DNA from: Microbacterium hibisci
Lineage (GTDB): Bacteria > Actinomycetota > Actinomycetes > Actinomycetales > Microbacteriaceae
Length of the DNA: 64,000 nucleotides
Assembly: GCF_015278255.1 (NCBI RefSeq)
Contig: NZ_JADIJC010000007.1
Location: forward strand, 62,001-126,000
Direction: 5' to 3'
The position numbers were made by a program, and so were the translations under genes. Under the pieces are notes generated by a model. It saw only the letters and a program-made list of their open reading frames with translations, made no database searches and had not been told where the DNA came from. Of this stretch, positions 10,003 through 19,140 are shown in pieces. Within the stretch, counting starts at the first letter, position 1. Every line of letters begins with the position of its first letter.

Positions 10003-11141
10003 GGCGCGCGCACCCCGGCGTCCGCGCCCGCGGTCCCTGTCGACGTCCCGGCGTCGGCGCCTGCACTCGTTGTCGACGCCCCGGCGTCCGCGCCGGCGGC
10101 GGTCTCTTCACGCGCGCGCGCGACGGCTTCGTCGATGCGGCGCTGCACGTCGGCGCGCGAGCGGCGACGCAGCCGGATCGCCAGCGCGACGGCCGCCGCC
10201 AGGAGCAGCAGCAGCGCGAGCTGCGCCCACGGCACCGTCACCACGGTGAAGGACGAGGTCGAGGACTCGGGGGCGACGACGTCGTCTTCGCCCACGACGA
10301 GGGGATCGACGGTGATCCCGCCGAGGGCGACGAAGAGCGGCCAGACCTCGAGGCGCTCGGCGGACGGCGTCGTCTGGCCCGGCAGCACCTCGCGGATCTG
10401 GGCGGTTGCGTCCGCCGGGGCGAGCCCGAACGGACCCGTCACCGTGGTGCGGGTGTCGGCGCCGAGGCGCACATTGCCCGAGTTCTCGAGCCGATGCTCG
10501 ATGCGCAGGATCCCCGGTGCGAACGGGTTCCACGAAGGCTCGTACGTCGCCGACACGAGCGTCGGCGCGATCGCGGCGACGACGTCGCCGCCGACGCGCA
10601 GGTGTGCGCGGACGCCGACGCGGTTGGCCATCTGGACGGGCCCGTCTCCCTCCGGCACGAACTGCGCCACGACGCCGGCCGGGTGGTCGCCGGGGGTGGC
10701 GTCGGCCGGCACCGCGATGGTCAGCGGGATGGTGAGGGACGACTCGGGCTGCACCTCGACGGTGAGGACTCCGCCGTCGGCCGAGCCGCTCTCCACGGCG
10801 CCGACGGTGATCCAGGCGCCGCCGTCGACCGGCGTCTCGCCGGGCGGCAGCAGGTCGAAGTCGCCGCTCGCGCCGACGATGCCGTCGCTCGCGTAGACGT
10901 CGAACGTCGCCGGGTGCGCGCTGAAGTTCGTGAGGGTGACGAAGTCGTCGACGCTCTGGCCGGCGTCGATCACGTGCCGCAGCGAGACGCGGGAGTCCGG
11001 GCCCTCGGCGGTGGCAGGCGTGAGAGACCACGTGGTCTCGGGTGCGGCGTCGTCCGCGTGCGCGGGCGCGGCCGAAGCGACGAGCAGGGCCGCCGCCACG
11101 GTGACGACGACGGTGCGGGAAAGCGGATGGGGGACATTCAT
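9948..11141 (-). CDS. DUF916-like WxL-interacting surface protein with C-terminal membrane anchor
   Basis: A 397-residue cell-envelope protein. Residues 1-29 are a signal peptide (cleavage after 'APAHA'). Residues about 30-165 form a beta-rich domain resembling DUF916, the peptidoglycan-binding part of WxL-interacting proteins ('SLRHVIDAGQSVDDFVTLTN', 'GGAWITVG', 'IPLTIAVPADATPGDHPAGVVA'). Residues about 170-280 form a second Ig-like domain in the place of DUF3324. A membrane segment near 305-325 is followed by an Arg-rich stop and an unusually long cytoplasmic tail of Gly-Ala-Asp repeats. The gene follows the GH30-WxL gene by 71 bases on the same strand, the pairing seen in Firmicutes WxL loci. 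Its end overlaps the lacI gene. The family assignment is from pattern, not a search. Confidence 0.78.
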   Translation of the reverse strand: MNVPHPLSRTVVVTVAAALLVASAAPAHADDAAPETTWSLTPATAEGPDSRVSLRHVIDAGQSVDDFVTLTNFSAHPATFDVYASDGIVGASGDFDLLPPGETPVDGGAWITVGAVESGSADGGVLTVEVQPESSLTIPLTIAVPADATPGDHPAGVVAQFVPEGDGPVQMANRVGVRAHLRVGGDVVAAIAPTLVSATYEPSWNPFAPGILRIEHRLENSGNVRLGADTRTTVTGPFGLAPADATAQIREVLPGQTTPSAERLEVWPLFVALGGITVDPLVVGEDDVVAPESSTSSFTVVTVPWAQLALLLLLAAAVALAIRLRRRSRADVQRRIDEAVARAREETAAGADAGASTTSAGADAGTSTGTAGADAGVRAPQSPERGAAVDERTASVG

Positions 11142-11165
11142 CGCGTGTTCCTCTGTGGATGGGGT

Positions 11166-11195
11166 GCGGCCGGCCGGGTGCCCCCGGCCGGCCGC
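11166..11195 (-). terminator. Perfect GC hairpin between the GH30 and DUF916-like genes
   Basis: GCGGCCGGCCGGG and its exact complement flank a four-base loop between the stop of the GH30 gene and the ribosome site of the downstream DUF916-like gene. No U-run follows. It could be a partial terminator that makes the secreted enzyme in excess over its membrane partner. Confidence 0.55.
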
Positions 11196-11212
11196 GGGTG
11201 TCGGGCGCCCGA

Positions 11213-13126
11213 TCAGTCCTCGGGGAAGAGGGTGATCGCGAGGGTGCCCTTGTAGGTGCCGGGTGCGGTGTCCACCGGCACCTCGAGCGAGAGGTCGGCG
11301 CCCAGTTCCGTGGAACCGAAGCGTCCCTCCCCGGTCGCCTCGCCGAGCAGGTGCGGGTCGGCCAGACCCTCACCGCCCGCGAGGAGAGTGGCGACCGCGG
11401 CCCCCGCCGTGACGCCGCTGCGCGGTGTCGCGAGCCTGGGGTTCCAGCCGAGGTGCCCCGCATCCAGCACAGTCGTGCCCGCCGTGAAGTCGGACGACTG
11501 GCCCGAGACCGACCAGCCGCCGCTGCCAGCCTGATCGGCGTTGCGCGAGTCGGTGACCGTCACGGCCGGGAGCGCACCCGTGAACCGCAGGCGGTCCCCG
11601 GCGTTGCCGGCCTCGGACAGCACGACGCCGTCGCCGTAGTCCGCCACTGTCAGCGACAGCGAACCGGGCTCGGTGGGCTCGGGCACGGTGGCCTCGATCG
11701 GGATGCCGGTCCCTTCGCCGCCCGGCTCGACCACCAGGGTCACGAGCGAGCGGGCGGGGAGGACCAGGTCGGTCTTCCCGTCCACGGTGGTGGCGATCCC
11801 GTCGACCGCGGCCAGCTGGTGGGTCTGGTCGTTCAGGTAGGCGGTCGGCTGCGCGTCCAGGTCGATGTCGGTGGTGACGGGTGCGGTGCCGCTGTTGAGG
11901 AGCTGCACCACTCGCGAGCCGTCGGCGTTGTCGAACGCCGCCACCTTGAGTCCGGGGATGGCGTGCACGGCGTCGAACCGCACCGCGTCCGGCCGCACGA
12001 AGCGGCTGAAGGCGGCCATGCCGTACAGGCGCGACGAGACCTGGTAGGTGTCGTTGTCGACGTCGACCACCATGAGCGAGACGGATCCGCCCTGGCTGAC
12101 GCCCAGCCACCACAGATAGCCGGTGACGTTGGCCTTCGTGAGTGCGTCCATCATGTGGTCGGCCATCTGGAGGCCGTCCGTCTGGAGCGGGCTCGCACTG
12201 TCCCAGTTCGCGTTGAACGTCCCGCTGGACGACGAGGCCCATTCCGACATCCAGAGCGACCCGTCCGTCTCGTACGGCGAGTCCGAGCGGCTGGCGTACG
12301 AGTGCGCGGTGAGTGTGTCGACCCACTGGCTGGCCTCCGAGTCGCCCCGGATCGCCGCGTGGTAGTTCTTGCCCTGGTTCCAGCCGAACGACTCGCAGCA
12401 GAGCACGTCGTAGCCTGCGGCATCCGCGATGGGTCCGAACTTCTTGGTGAACTCGACCGCCTGCGTCGGAGTGAACCGCATCGACTCGTAGCTCGAGGTG
12501 TAGTCCGGCTCGTTCGTGAAGGCCAGGCCGTCGATCTCGACGCCTTCCTGCTTGTAGAAGTCCGCCCACGCCACGAGGTAGTCGGCGTAGGCCTTCGTCC
12601 AGTCGCCGCTGGCGCAGTTCGTACCCGACAGGCCGCACAGCACGCCGCCGGAAGCGGCGTTGCCGTTGGTCTTCATGTACCCCGGCGCCGTCCACGCGTT
12701 GCCGTAGATGTACTCGACGCCGGCCGCTTCGGCGGCCTGCGCGAACCACACCTGCCCGTTGTCGTAGCCGTCCCACTGGTAGTTCGGCTCCGCGGCCGGG
12801 CCGCCCGGGTCGGTCGGCTGAATTGAGAGCATCCAGTCGTACGGCGGCGTCGACTGCCCGCCGATGCCGAGGCGGAGGATGGACGGGTCGACTCCCGAGT
12901 CGCCGAGCAGCAGCTCGACGGCCTCGGCCTTCTTCTCGTCCGAGAGCAGGTTGAGCCGGTGCGTCCGCTGGAAGGCGGCCGAGTAGCCGAAGCCGTCGAT
13001 CGTCTGCTGGGCGCTCTCGGGCTGCAGGTCGATCCCGGTGATGACGTCGGCCGAGGCAGCGGGGGCAGCGGCCAAGCCGGCGCCCACCAGGCCTGCGGCC
13101 GCGAGTAACGACAGTGTCTTTCTCAC
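11213..13126 (-). CDS. Secreted GH30 glycosidase (xylanase-like) with C-terminal WxL-like domain
   Basis: A 637-residue exported enzyme. Residues 1-26 are a Sec signal peptide ending 'AASA'. The GH30 barrel begins with '[12 protein letters not shown]'; the acid/base is Glu206 in 'AFTNEPD' and the nucleophile Glu295 in 'WMSEWAS'. After a beta-sandwich side domain (about 380-470) comes a Pro/Glu linker and, from about 485, a domain with 'VTVTDSRN', 'GGWSVSGQ', 'LGWNPRLA' and a terminal '[14 protein letters not shown]' that resembles WxL peptidoglycan-binding domains. The start is GTG with GGGAG upstream. Two LacI-type operators precede it. Likely role: extracellular (glucurono)xylan cleavage while held at the wall by the neighbouring DUF916-like protein. 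The exact GH30 subfamily is not determined. Confidence 0.85.
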   Translation of the reverse strand: MRKTLSLLAAAGLVGAGLAAAPAASADVITGIDLQPESAQQTIDGFGYSAAFQRTHRLNLLSDEKKAEAVELLLGDSGVDPSILRLGIGGQSTPPYDWMLSIQPTDPGGPAAEPNYQWDGYDNGQVWFAQAAEAAGVEYIYGNAWTAPGYMKTNGNAASGGVLCGLSGTNCASGDWTKAYADYLVAWADFYKQEGVEIDGLAFTNEPDYTSSYESMRFTPTQAVEFTKKFGPIADAAGYDVLCCESFGWNQGKNYHAAIRGDSEASQWVDTLTAHSYASRSDSPYETDGSLWMSEWASSSSGTFNANWDSASPLQTDGLQMADHMMDALTKANVTGYLWWLGVSQGGSVSLMVVDVDNDTYQVSSRLYGMAAFSRFVRPDAVRFDAVHAIPGLKVAAFDNADGSRVVQLLNSGTAPVTTDIDLDAQPTAYLNDQTHQLAAVDGIATTVDGKTDLVLPARSLVTLVVEPGGEGTGIPIEATVPEPTEPGSLSLTVADYGDGVVLSEAGNAGDRLRFTGALPAVTVTDSRNADQAGSGGWSVSGQSSDFTAGTTVLDAGHLGWNPRLATPRSGVTAGAAVATLLAGGEGLADPHLLGEATGEGRFGSTELGADLSLEVPVDTAPGTYKGTLAITLFPED

Positions 13127-13151
13127 AGTTCTCCCTTGAATCTGCTCGGCC

Positions 13152-13187
13152 GATGTAAACGTTATCGCACCGATGTAAACGTTAACG
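13152..13187. promoter_or_regulatory. Tandem LacI-family operators upstream of the GH30 gene
   Basis: GATGTAAACGTTATCG (13152-13167) and GATGTAAACGTTAACG (13172-13187) are two copies spaced 20 bp start to start, about two helical turns, so repressors would sit on one face. They lie 26 bases upstream of the GH30 GTG and 135 bases upstream of xylA, in the divergent region. Confidence 0.8.
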
Positions 13188-13286
13188 TAGGGTGCCCGAG
13201 GCCGTCGGTCAAGGGATGGTTCGCGGTGGGGAACGGATGCCGGAGCCCGTCGTCGTGCGCTGGACGAGGCATCCGTTCTGGTATAG

Positions 13287-13301
13287 GTTGTCTTCAGCAA
13301 C
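13287..13301 (+). promoter_or_regulatory. Inverted repeat and possible -10 in the xylA promoter
   Basis: GTTG-N7-CAAC overlaps a TATAGG-like -10 candidate (13282-13287), 20 to 35 bases before the xylA start. It may be the site of a separate xylose regulator (ROK-type XylR sites are AT-rich inverted repeats), because it differs from the LacI operators. This is inference only. Confidence 0.35.
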
Positions 13302-13321
13302 ATTTCTCGCAAAGGAGCGTC

Positions 13322-14530
13322 ATGCCCACGCAGCACTCGGGACCGACCCCGACCCCCGCCGACAAGTTCTCGTTCGGTCTCTGGACCATCGGCTACAACG
13401 GCACCGACCCCTTCGGCGGACCGACCCGCAACCACCTCGACGTCGTGCACGCGGTCGAGAAGCTCGCCGAGCTCGGCGCCTACGGCCTCACGTTCCACGA
13501 CGACGACCTGTTCGCGTTCGGATCGAGCGACGCCGAGCGTCAGACGCAGATCGACCGCCTGAAGGGCGCGCTGGCCGACACCGGCCTCATCGTGCCGATG
13601 GTCACCACCAACCTCTTCTCCGCCCCGGTCTTCAAGGACGGCGGGTTCACGTCCAACGACCGCGACGTGCGTCGCTACGCGCTGCGCAAGGTGTTCCGCC
13701 AGCTCGACCTCGGCGCCGAGCTCGGCGCGAAGACGTTCGTCATGTGGGGCGGCCGCGAGGGTGCCGAGTACGACTCGGCCAAGGACATCCGCGCCGCCCT
13801 CGAGCGCTACCGCGAGGCCGTCAACCTGCTCGGCGACTACGTGACCGACAAGGGCTACGACATCCGCTTCGCCATCGAGCCGAAGCCCAACGAGCCCCGC
13901 GGCGACATCCTCCTCCCGACGCTCGGCCACGCGATCGCGTTCATCGACTCGCTCGAGCGCCCCGAGCTCGTGGGCCTCAACCCCGAGGTCGGCCACGAGC
14001 AGATGGCGGGCCTCAACTTCGCCGCCGGCATCGCGCAGGCGCTGTACCACGGCAAGCTCTTCCACATCGACCTCAACGGCCAGCGCGGCATCAAGTACGA
14101 CCAGGACCTCGTCTTCGGTCACGGCGACCTGCACAACGCGTTCGCCCTCGTCGACCTGCTCGAGAACGGCGGCCCCGGTGGGGTGCCGGCGTACGACGGC
14201 CCGCGTCACTTCGACTACAAGCCCTCGCGCACCGAGGACGAGACCGGCGTGTGGGACTCGGCCGCCGCGAACATGCGCACGTACCTGCTGCTCAAGGAGC
14301 GCGCCGCGGCCTTCCGCGCCGACCCCGAGGTGCAGGAGGCGCTCGCGGCCGCCAAAGTCGACGAGCTGTCGGTCCCCACCCTGAACGAGGGCGAGTCGTA
14401 CGACGACTTCCTCGCCGACCGCTCCGCGTACGAGGACTTCGACGCCGACGCGTACCTCGGCGGCAAGGGCTTCGGCTTCGTCCGCCTGCAGCAGCTGGCC
14501 ACCGAGCACCTGCTCGGCGCCCGCGGCTGA
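13322..14530 (+). CDS. xylA: Xylose isomerase
   Basis: A 402-residue metal-dependent enzyme converting D-xylose to D-xylulose. It is of the short actinobacterial class I type (about 390 residues). The catalytic His59 and Asp62 lie in '[10 protein letters not shown]'. Metal ligands occur in '[12 protein letters not shown]', '[11 protein letters not shown]' and '[22 protein letters not shown]', and '[11 protein letters not shown]' is diagnostic. AAAGGAG precedes the ATG by four bases. It is divergent from the GH30 gene and is followed after 110 bases, containing a long palindrome, by xylulokinase. Together they feed xylose released from xylan into the pentose phosphate pathway. It belongs to the same regulon by location. 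Confidence 0.97.
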   Translation: MPTQHSGPTPTPADKFSFGLWTIGYNGTDPFGGPTRNHLDVVHAVEKLAELGAYGLTFHDDDLFAFGSSDAERQTQIDRLKGALADTGLIVPMVTTNLFSAPVFKDGGFTSNDRDVRRYALRKVFRQLDLGAELGAKTFVMWGGREGAEYDSAKDIRAALERYREAVNLLGDYVTDKGYDIRFAIEPKPNEPRGDILLPTLGHAIAFIDSLERPELVGLNPEVGHEQMAGLNFAAGIAQALYHGKLFHIDLNGQRGIKYDQDLVFGHGDLHNAFALVDLLENGGPGGVPAYDGPRHFDYKPSRTEDETGVWDSAAANMRTYLLLKERAAAFRADPEVQEALAAAKVDELSVPTLNEGESYDDFLADRSAYEDFDADAYLGGKGFGFVRLQQLATEHLLGARG

Positions 14531-14544
14531 GACATCCGTTCTGA

Positions 14545-14619
14545 ACCGCGAGAGTACAGCTGACGGACGAGAGGTAGGGAAGCTCCCTACCTCTCGGCGA
14601 CCAGCTGTACTCTCGCGGT
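14545..14619. repeat. 75-base near-perfect palindrome between xylA and xylB
   Basis: Outer arms ACCGCGAGAGTACAGCTG (14545-14562) and CAGCTGTACTCTCGCGGT (14602-14619) are exact complements. Inner arms CGAGAGGTAGGGA (14568-14580) and TCCCTACCTCTCG (14584-14596) are also exact, with a three-base loop. It would fold into a very stable hairpin and could stabilise xylA mRNA or lower read-through into xylB. Its CGCGAGAG base recurs in two other hairpins of the window. Confidence 0.8.
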
Positions 14620-14640
14620 CATCTTCGAGGAGGAGAAGCG

Positions 14641-15966
14641 ATGGCGCTGGTGATGGGGGTCGACTCGTCGACGCAGTCGTGCAAGGTCGTGATCACGGAT
14701 GCCGCCACCGGCGCGGTCGTGCGGCAGGGGCGTGCGTCGCACCCCGACGGCACCTCCGTCGATCCCGAGGCGTGGTGGACCGCGCTGCAGGCGGCGATCG
14801 CCGACGCCGGCGGGCTCGAGCCCGGCGACGAGGGCGAGGCGGCGGTGGAGGCGTGGGCGATCGGCGGGCAGCAGCACGGCATGGTCGCGCTCGACGCCGA
14901 CGGCCGCGTGATCCGCGATGCGCTGCTGTGGAACGACACTCGTTCGGCGCAGGCCGCCGCCGACCTCACGGCCGACTTCGGAGCCGACGAGCTCGCGCGG
15001 CGGACGGGCCTCGTGCCCGTGGCATCCTTCACCATCACCAAGCTGCGCTGGCTGCGCGATGCCGAACCCGGCAACGCCGCGCGCGTCGCCGCCGTCGCGC
15101 TGCCGCACGACTGGCTGACGTGGCGCCTGCGCGGCTTCGGCCCGGAGGGGGAGTCGCCACGCGGACCGGTGCTCGACGAGCTGGTCACCGACCGGTCCGA
15201 CGCGTCGGGCACCGGCTACTGGAACCCCGCCACCGACGGCTACGACCGCGACCTGCTCGTCGCCGCGCTCGGCCATGACGCCGTGCTGCCGCGCGTGCTG
15301 GGGCCGGAGGAGTGGGTGACGGATGCCGCGGGCCGCCGCGTCGGCGGAGGCGCCGGCGACAACGCGGGCGCCGCTCTCGGGCTCGGCGCGGGCCCGGGCG
15401 ACGTCGTGGTGTCGATCGGCACGAGCGGCACGGTCTTCGCGGTGAGCGAGGACCGGACCATCGACCCCACCGGCACGGTCGCCGGGTTCGCCGACTGCAC
15501 AGGGCGGTTCCTCCCGCTGGTGGCGACCCTCAACGCCGCGCGCGTGCTCGACGCGATCGCCCGCGTGCTCGGCGTCGACCACGCCGAGCTGTCGCGCCTC
15601 GCTCTCTCCGCCGATCCCGGCGCCGCCGGTCTCACGCTGGTGCCGTACTTCGAAGGCGAGCGCACCCCCAACCTGCCGGACGCGACAGCCTCCCTCACCG
15701 GCATGACGCTCGCGTCGACCACCCGCGAGAACCTCGCGCGCGCGGCCGTCGAAGGCATGCTCTCGGGTCTCACCGCGGGGCTCGAAGCCCTGCGCGGCCT
15801 CGGCGTGCCGCTCGAGCGGGCGCTCCTCGTCGGCGGCGGCGCGCAGTCGCAGGCCGTGCGCGAGATCGCCCCGCTCGTGCTGGGCCTCCCCGTCGAGGTG
15901 CCCGAGCCGGGCGAGTACGTCGCGCTCGGCGCCGCACGGCAGGCGGCATCCGTCCTCGCCGGCTGA
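14641..15966 (+). CDS. xylB: Xylulokinase
   Basis: A 441-residue FGGY-family kinase that phosphorylates D-xylulose to xylulose 5-phosphate. The N-terminal ATPase-fold strand is '[12 protein letters not shown]'; '[12 protein letters not shown]' with 'LLWNDTRS' is characteristic of xylulokinases, and the C-terminal '[12 protein letters not shown]' with '[16 protein letters not shown]' closes the nucleotide site. GAGGAGGAG precedes the ATG. It is slightly shorter than typical (480-500) but all core motifs are present. It is cotranscribed with, or reinitiated after, xylA beyond the palindrome. Confidence 0.95.
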   Translation: MALVMGVDSSTQSCKVVITDAATGAVVRQGRASHPDGTSVDPEAWWTALQAAIADAGGLEPGDEGEAAVEAWAIGGQQHGMVALDADGRVIRDALLWNDTRSAQAAADLTADFGADELARRTGLVPVASFTITKLRWLRDAEPGNAARVAAVALPHDWLTWRLRGFGPEGESPRGPVLDELVTDRSDASGTGYWNPATDGYDRDLLVAALGHDAVLPRVLGPEEWVTDAAGRRVGGGAGDNAGAALGLGAGPGDVVVSIGTSGTVFAVSEDRTIDPTGTVAGFADCTGRFLPLVATLNAARVLDAIARVLGVDHAELSRLALSADPGAAGLTLVPYFEGERTPNLPDATASLTGMTLASTTRENLARAAVEGMLSGLTAGLEALRGLGVPLERALLVGGGAQSQAVREIAPLVLGLPVEVPEPGEYVALGAARQAASVLAG

Positions 15967-15971
15967 CCCGC

Positions 15972-16012
15972 TTCTGGCCGCCGGCGGGTGGAGACGGCAG
16001 GAACCTGCCGGC
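15972..16012 (+). terminator. Possible terminator after xylB
   Basis: The region holds a small perfect hairpin, GGCAGG-AA-CCTGCC (15996-16009), nested in imperfect TGGCC/GGCCA outer pairing. It fits the end of the xylAB unit, but there is no U-run. Confidence 0.35.
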
Positions 16013-16067
16013 CACGCGATCCGTTGCGACCCACCAGGTGCCGCGCGCGCGGCGGTACCATTCCCGC

Positions 16068-17696
16068 ATGGCGGACACCACCGCCGCCCTCGAGCGAGCG
16101 CGGACGGCATATCGGTCGGGTGACTGGGAGACCGCCCGGGAGGCCTTCGCGGGAGCCCGGAGCGGCGGGCCTGCCACCGGTGAGGATCTTCGCGCCCTTG
16201 CGTCGTGCGAGTGGTGGCTGGGCCGCCAGGAGGCCTGCCTCGCCTACCTCGAGGCGGCCTTCCGAGTGCTGACCGACGAGGGCGCCGACATGGGCGCCGC
16301 GGAGGCGGCCCTCGTCATCGCGCAGGTGCGCCTGACCCGCGGCGACCTCACGCTGGGGACGGCGTGGGTTCGCCGAGCACGTCGGATCCTCGCGAACCTG
16401 CCGGACGGCCTCGGCCACGCGTACGAGGTGTACCTGACGACCGGCATGGACCTCGACGACACCGGCGAGATGTGGCGGGCCGACAGCGTCGCGCGCATGC
16501 GGCAGCTCGCCGACACGCTCGGCGCGCCGGCCGTGTCGGCGCTCAGCGCCGTGGTGGCCGGCATGAACGCGATCCGCAGCGGTCGCACCGCCGAGGGATT
16601 CGCGCAGCTCGATGAGGCCATGCTGTGCGTGGTGTCCGACGAACTCGACGCCGAATGGGCCGGCGACGTGCTGTGCACCACGATCCACGTGTGCCATGAG
16701 CTCGCCGACTTCCGGCGCATGGCCGACTGGACGCGCGCGGCAGAGGCGTGGTGCGCAGCGCGCGGGGACGACGTCGTATACGCCGGTGTCTGCCGCGTGC
16801 ATCGGCTCGAGCTGCAGTCGGCGGGCGGGGAGTGGGATGCCGCGGAGACGGCGCTGCAGCGCGTGTGCGACGACCTCGCATCCGACCACCCGTGGGTCGC
16901 CGGGGAGGGCTGGCATCAGTTGGGTGAGATCCGCCGACTGCGCGGCGACAGCACCGGGGCGAGGGACGCCTATGCCCGGGCACGCGCGCTCGGCGTCGAC
17001 CCGGTTCCCGGCGAGGCGCTGCTCGTGCTCGCCGAGGGCGACGCCGAACGCGCCGCCGCGATGATCACGGCGTCGCTGTCGCAGCGCGACCGGATGGCTC
17101 GGGTGCGGCTGCTGCGGCCCGCCATCGAGATCGCGGTCGCGAACGGGCGGCGCGAGGACGCCGAGCGGCTGCTCGACGAGCTCCGAACGGATGCCGAAGC
17201 CTTCGGCAGCGACGGATTCCAGGCGTGGGCGGCCCACGCGCAGGGCATGATGCTTCTCCATTCCGGCGACACCGATGCCGCAATCGCTCGGCTGCAGGTC
17301 GCGCTCGAGCTCTTCCGGGCAGTGCGCCAGCCGTGGGAGCAGGCGAACGTGCTGTGCTGGCTCGCGTCCGCCCGTGAGGGACGGGGCGAGGTCGTCCTCG
17401 CCGCGTCGCTGCGGGATCAGGCTTCAGCCATCTTCGAGCGCCTCGGCGCGCCCCCTGTCATCGTGACCGCAGGGTCGGCCGCGGTGGCGGGCGGCGGTCC
17501 GCTGACCGCGCGCGAGCGCGAGATCGTCGCGCTGGTGGCGCGCGGCAGGTCGAACCGCCAGATCGCCACTGAGCTGTACATCAGCGAGAAGACGGTGAGC
17601 CGGCACCTCGCCAACGTCTACCTGAAGCTCGACGTCGGTTCGCGCACGGCGGCGGCCGCCTGGTGGCATGAGCACGGCGGGCGGCGCGGGCGCTGA
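16068..17696 (+). CDS. LuxR-family regulator with N-terminal TPR-like repeats
   Basis: A 542-residue protein with about 460 residues of helical, tetratricopeptide-like repeats rich in Ala and Arg, then a C-terminal LuxR/FixJ helix-turn-helix ('LTAREREIVALVARGRSNRQIATEL', then 'ISEKTVSRHLANVYLKL'). Unlike LAL/MalT regulators it has no Walker A or B motif, so it is probably not an STAND ATPase but a TPR-sensing regulator. The ATG at 16068 is the first good start; no strong ribosome site is visible. It lies 151 bases upstream of a methyltransferase gene on the same strand, with a 22-base palindrome between them, so that gene is its most likely target. Confidence 0.85.
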   Translation: MADTTAALERARTAYRSGDWETAREAFAGARSGGPATGEDLRALASCEWWLGRQEACLAYLEAAFRVLTDEGADMGAAEAALVIAQVRLTRGDLTLGTAWVRRARRILANLPDGLGHAYEVYLTTGMDLDDTGEMWRADSVARMRQLADTLGAPAVSALSAVVAGMNAIRSGRTAEGFAQLDEAMLCVVSDELDAEWAGDVLCTTIHVCHELADFRRMADWTRAAEAWCAARGDDVVYAGVCRVHRLELQSAGGEWDAAETALQRVCDDLASDHPWVAGEGWHQLGEIRRLRGDSTGARDAYARARALGVDPVPGEALLVLAEGDAERAAAMITASLSQRDRMARVRLLRPAIEIAVANGRREDAERLLDELRTDAEAFGSDGFQAWAAHAQGMMLLHSGDTDAAIARLQVALELFRAVRQPWEQANVLCWLASAREGRGEVVLAASLRDQASAIFERLGAPPVIVTAGSAAVAGGGPLTAREREIVALVARGRSNRQIATELYISEKTVSRHLANVYLKLDVGSRTAAAAWWHEHGGRRGR

Positions 17697-17726
17697 CGCC
17701 GGACGCGCTGCCGGCCCCGGCGCGGA

Positions 17727-17748
17727 CTCTGCATCGAATGATGCAGAG
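17727..17748. promoter_or_regulatory. Perfect palindrome upstream of the methyltransferase gene
   Basis: CTCTGCATC-GAAT-GATGCAGAG is an exact 9-bp inverted repeat just after the LuxR regulator stop and 100 bases before the methyltransferase start. It may be a regulator-binding site or a short terminator; the lack of GC bias favours a protein-binding site. Confidence 0.5.
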
Positions 17749-17847
17749 CCGCGGCCGCAATTGCGCGGTTCTCCCGACGCGAGGGGACCTGCCCGCTCCG
17801 TAGCTTCGTGGTCATCACTCCGACACGCCCGCACGAAGGAGACCACG

Positions 17848-18969
17848 ATGTCCACCACATTGCTCACCGACACCCACACCGAGACCGACACCGACACCGC
17901 CACCGAGGCGGAGGCGACCGCCGCGTTCGCCGACAGGCTCACGCACGCCACGCTCGGCTGGTTCGACCTGATGGCCGTCCACCTCGGCTCGCAGCTCGGG
18001 TGGTACGCCGAATTGGCGAAGGCCGAAGGCCTTACCGCCGACCAGCTCGCCCACCGCACCGACTCGGATGCGCGCTACGCCCGGGAATGGCTCGAGCAGC
18101 AGGCTGCGAGCGGCATCCTCGATGTAGACGACGCGGAAGCCGCCGCGGCAGAGCGGCGCTTCCGCCTCGCCCCGGGAGTCGCCGAGGTGCTGCTCGACCG
18201 CGGCAGCCTCTCCTACCTCGAGCCGCTCGCCCGCATGGCGGCGGCCGCCTCCGGCCAGCTCGACGCCCTGCTCGATGCCTACCGCTCCGGTGGCGGCGTG
18301 AGCTGGGAGCAGCTCGGCGTACACGCCCGCGAAGCCCAGGCGGACATGAACCGACCCTGGTTAGAGCAGCTGCCGGCGGTCTTCGCCGGCATCGATCGCC
18401 TCGACGGCATCCTGTGCCGGCCCGGTGCCCGCATCGCAGACCTCGGTGCCGGAGGCGGATGGTCGTCGATCGCGCTCGCTCGGGCGCACCCGCAGCTCAC
18501 GGTGGTCGGCTTCGACGTCGACGAGGCGTCGGTCGAGATGGCGCGCCGCAACGCCCTCGAGGCGGGCGTGGCCGATCGCGTCGAATTCCTGCTGTGCGAC
18601 GCCGCCCTCGTCGCGGAGCACGGTCGGTTCGACGCCGTCTTCGCGTTCGAGTGCCTCCACGACATGCCGCATCCCGTCGACGTGCTGTCGGCTGCGCGTG
18701 CGGCGGTGGCCGAAGACGGGATGGTCGTGATCATGGACGAGGCGACCGAGGAGCGCTTCGCGGCGAACGCCTCCGAGCTCGAGCGTCTGCTCTACGGGTT
18801 CAGCCTGTTCGTGTGCCTGCCCGACGGACGGTCGCACCGACCGAGCGCCGGCACCGGCACGGTGATGCGTCCTTCGACCCTTCGCGGCTACGCACGCGAA
18901 GCCGGCTGGAGCGACATCCGCGTGCTCGTCCCCGAGTTCGGCCTCTGGCGCTTCTACGAGATCCTCTGA
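17848..18969 (+). CDS. SAM-dependent methyltransferase with N-terminal winged-helix-like domain
   Basis: A 373-residue class I methyltransferase. A Thr/Asp-rich leader (residues 5-20) is followed by a helical N-terminal domain of the type seen in actinobacterial small-molecule methyltransferases ('GWYAELAKAEGLTADQLAHRT'). Motif I is 'IADLGAGGGWSSIALA', motif II 'VVGFDVDEASVEMARRNA', and motif IV lies near 'FDAVFAFECLHDMPHPVDVL'. The substrate is unknown. GAAGGAG precedes the ATG by six bases. The adjacent LuxR regulator and palindrome suggest dedicated control, possibly a stress- or metabolite-induced function. Confidence 0.85.
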   Translation: MSTTLLTDTHTETDTDTATEAEATAAFADRLTHATLGWFDLMAVHLGSQLGWYAELAKAEGLTADQLAHRTDSDARYAREWLEQQAASGILDVDDAEAAAAERRFRLAPGVAEVLLDRGSLSYLEPLARMAAAASGQLDALLDAYRSGGGVSWEQLGVHAREAQADMNRPWLEQLPAVFAGIDRLDGILCRPGARIADLGAGGGWSSIALARAHPQLTVVGFDVDEASVEMARRNALEAGVADRVEFLLCDAALVAEHGRFDAVFAFECLHDMPHPVDVLSAARAAVAEDGMVVIMDEATEERFAANASELERLLYGFSLFVCLPDGRSHRPSAGTGTVMRPSTLRGYAREAGWSDIRVLVPEFGLWRFYEIL

Positions 18970-19010
18970 GCGGCGGCCCCGCATCTCTTCCCCTGCCTCC
19001 GCCCACGCCC

Positions 19011-19084
19011 AACCCACACCACCTCGGCGAGCCCACATCTTGCCGCATCCGCGGAGATGCGGGTTCGCGGCGGGGGTGTGGGTT
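19011..19084. terminator. Nested inverted repeat after the methyltransferase gene
   Basis: Outer arms AACCCACACC (19011-19020) and GGTGTGGGTT (19075-19084) enclose inner arms CCGCATC (19043-19049) and GATGCGG (19056-19062). This is consistent with a bulky terminator between two collinear genes. Confidence 0.45.
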
Positions 19085-19140
19085 CGGCGGGGTGTGCGGG
19101 GAGCTATGCCTCCGCGCCTCCCGGCGGCAAGAATGGACGG

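Noticed and set aside
4193-15966. Complete glucuronate-to-KDG pathway in this window
   Set aside because: Fructuronate reductase (UxuB) and KDG kinase are not present, so the pathway is only partly encoded here.
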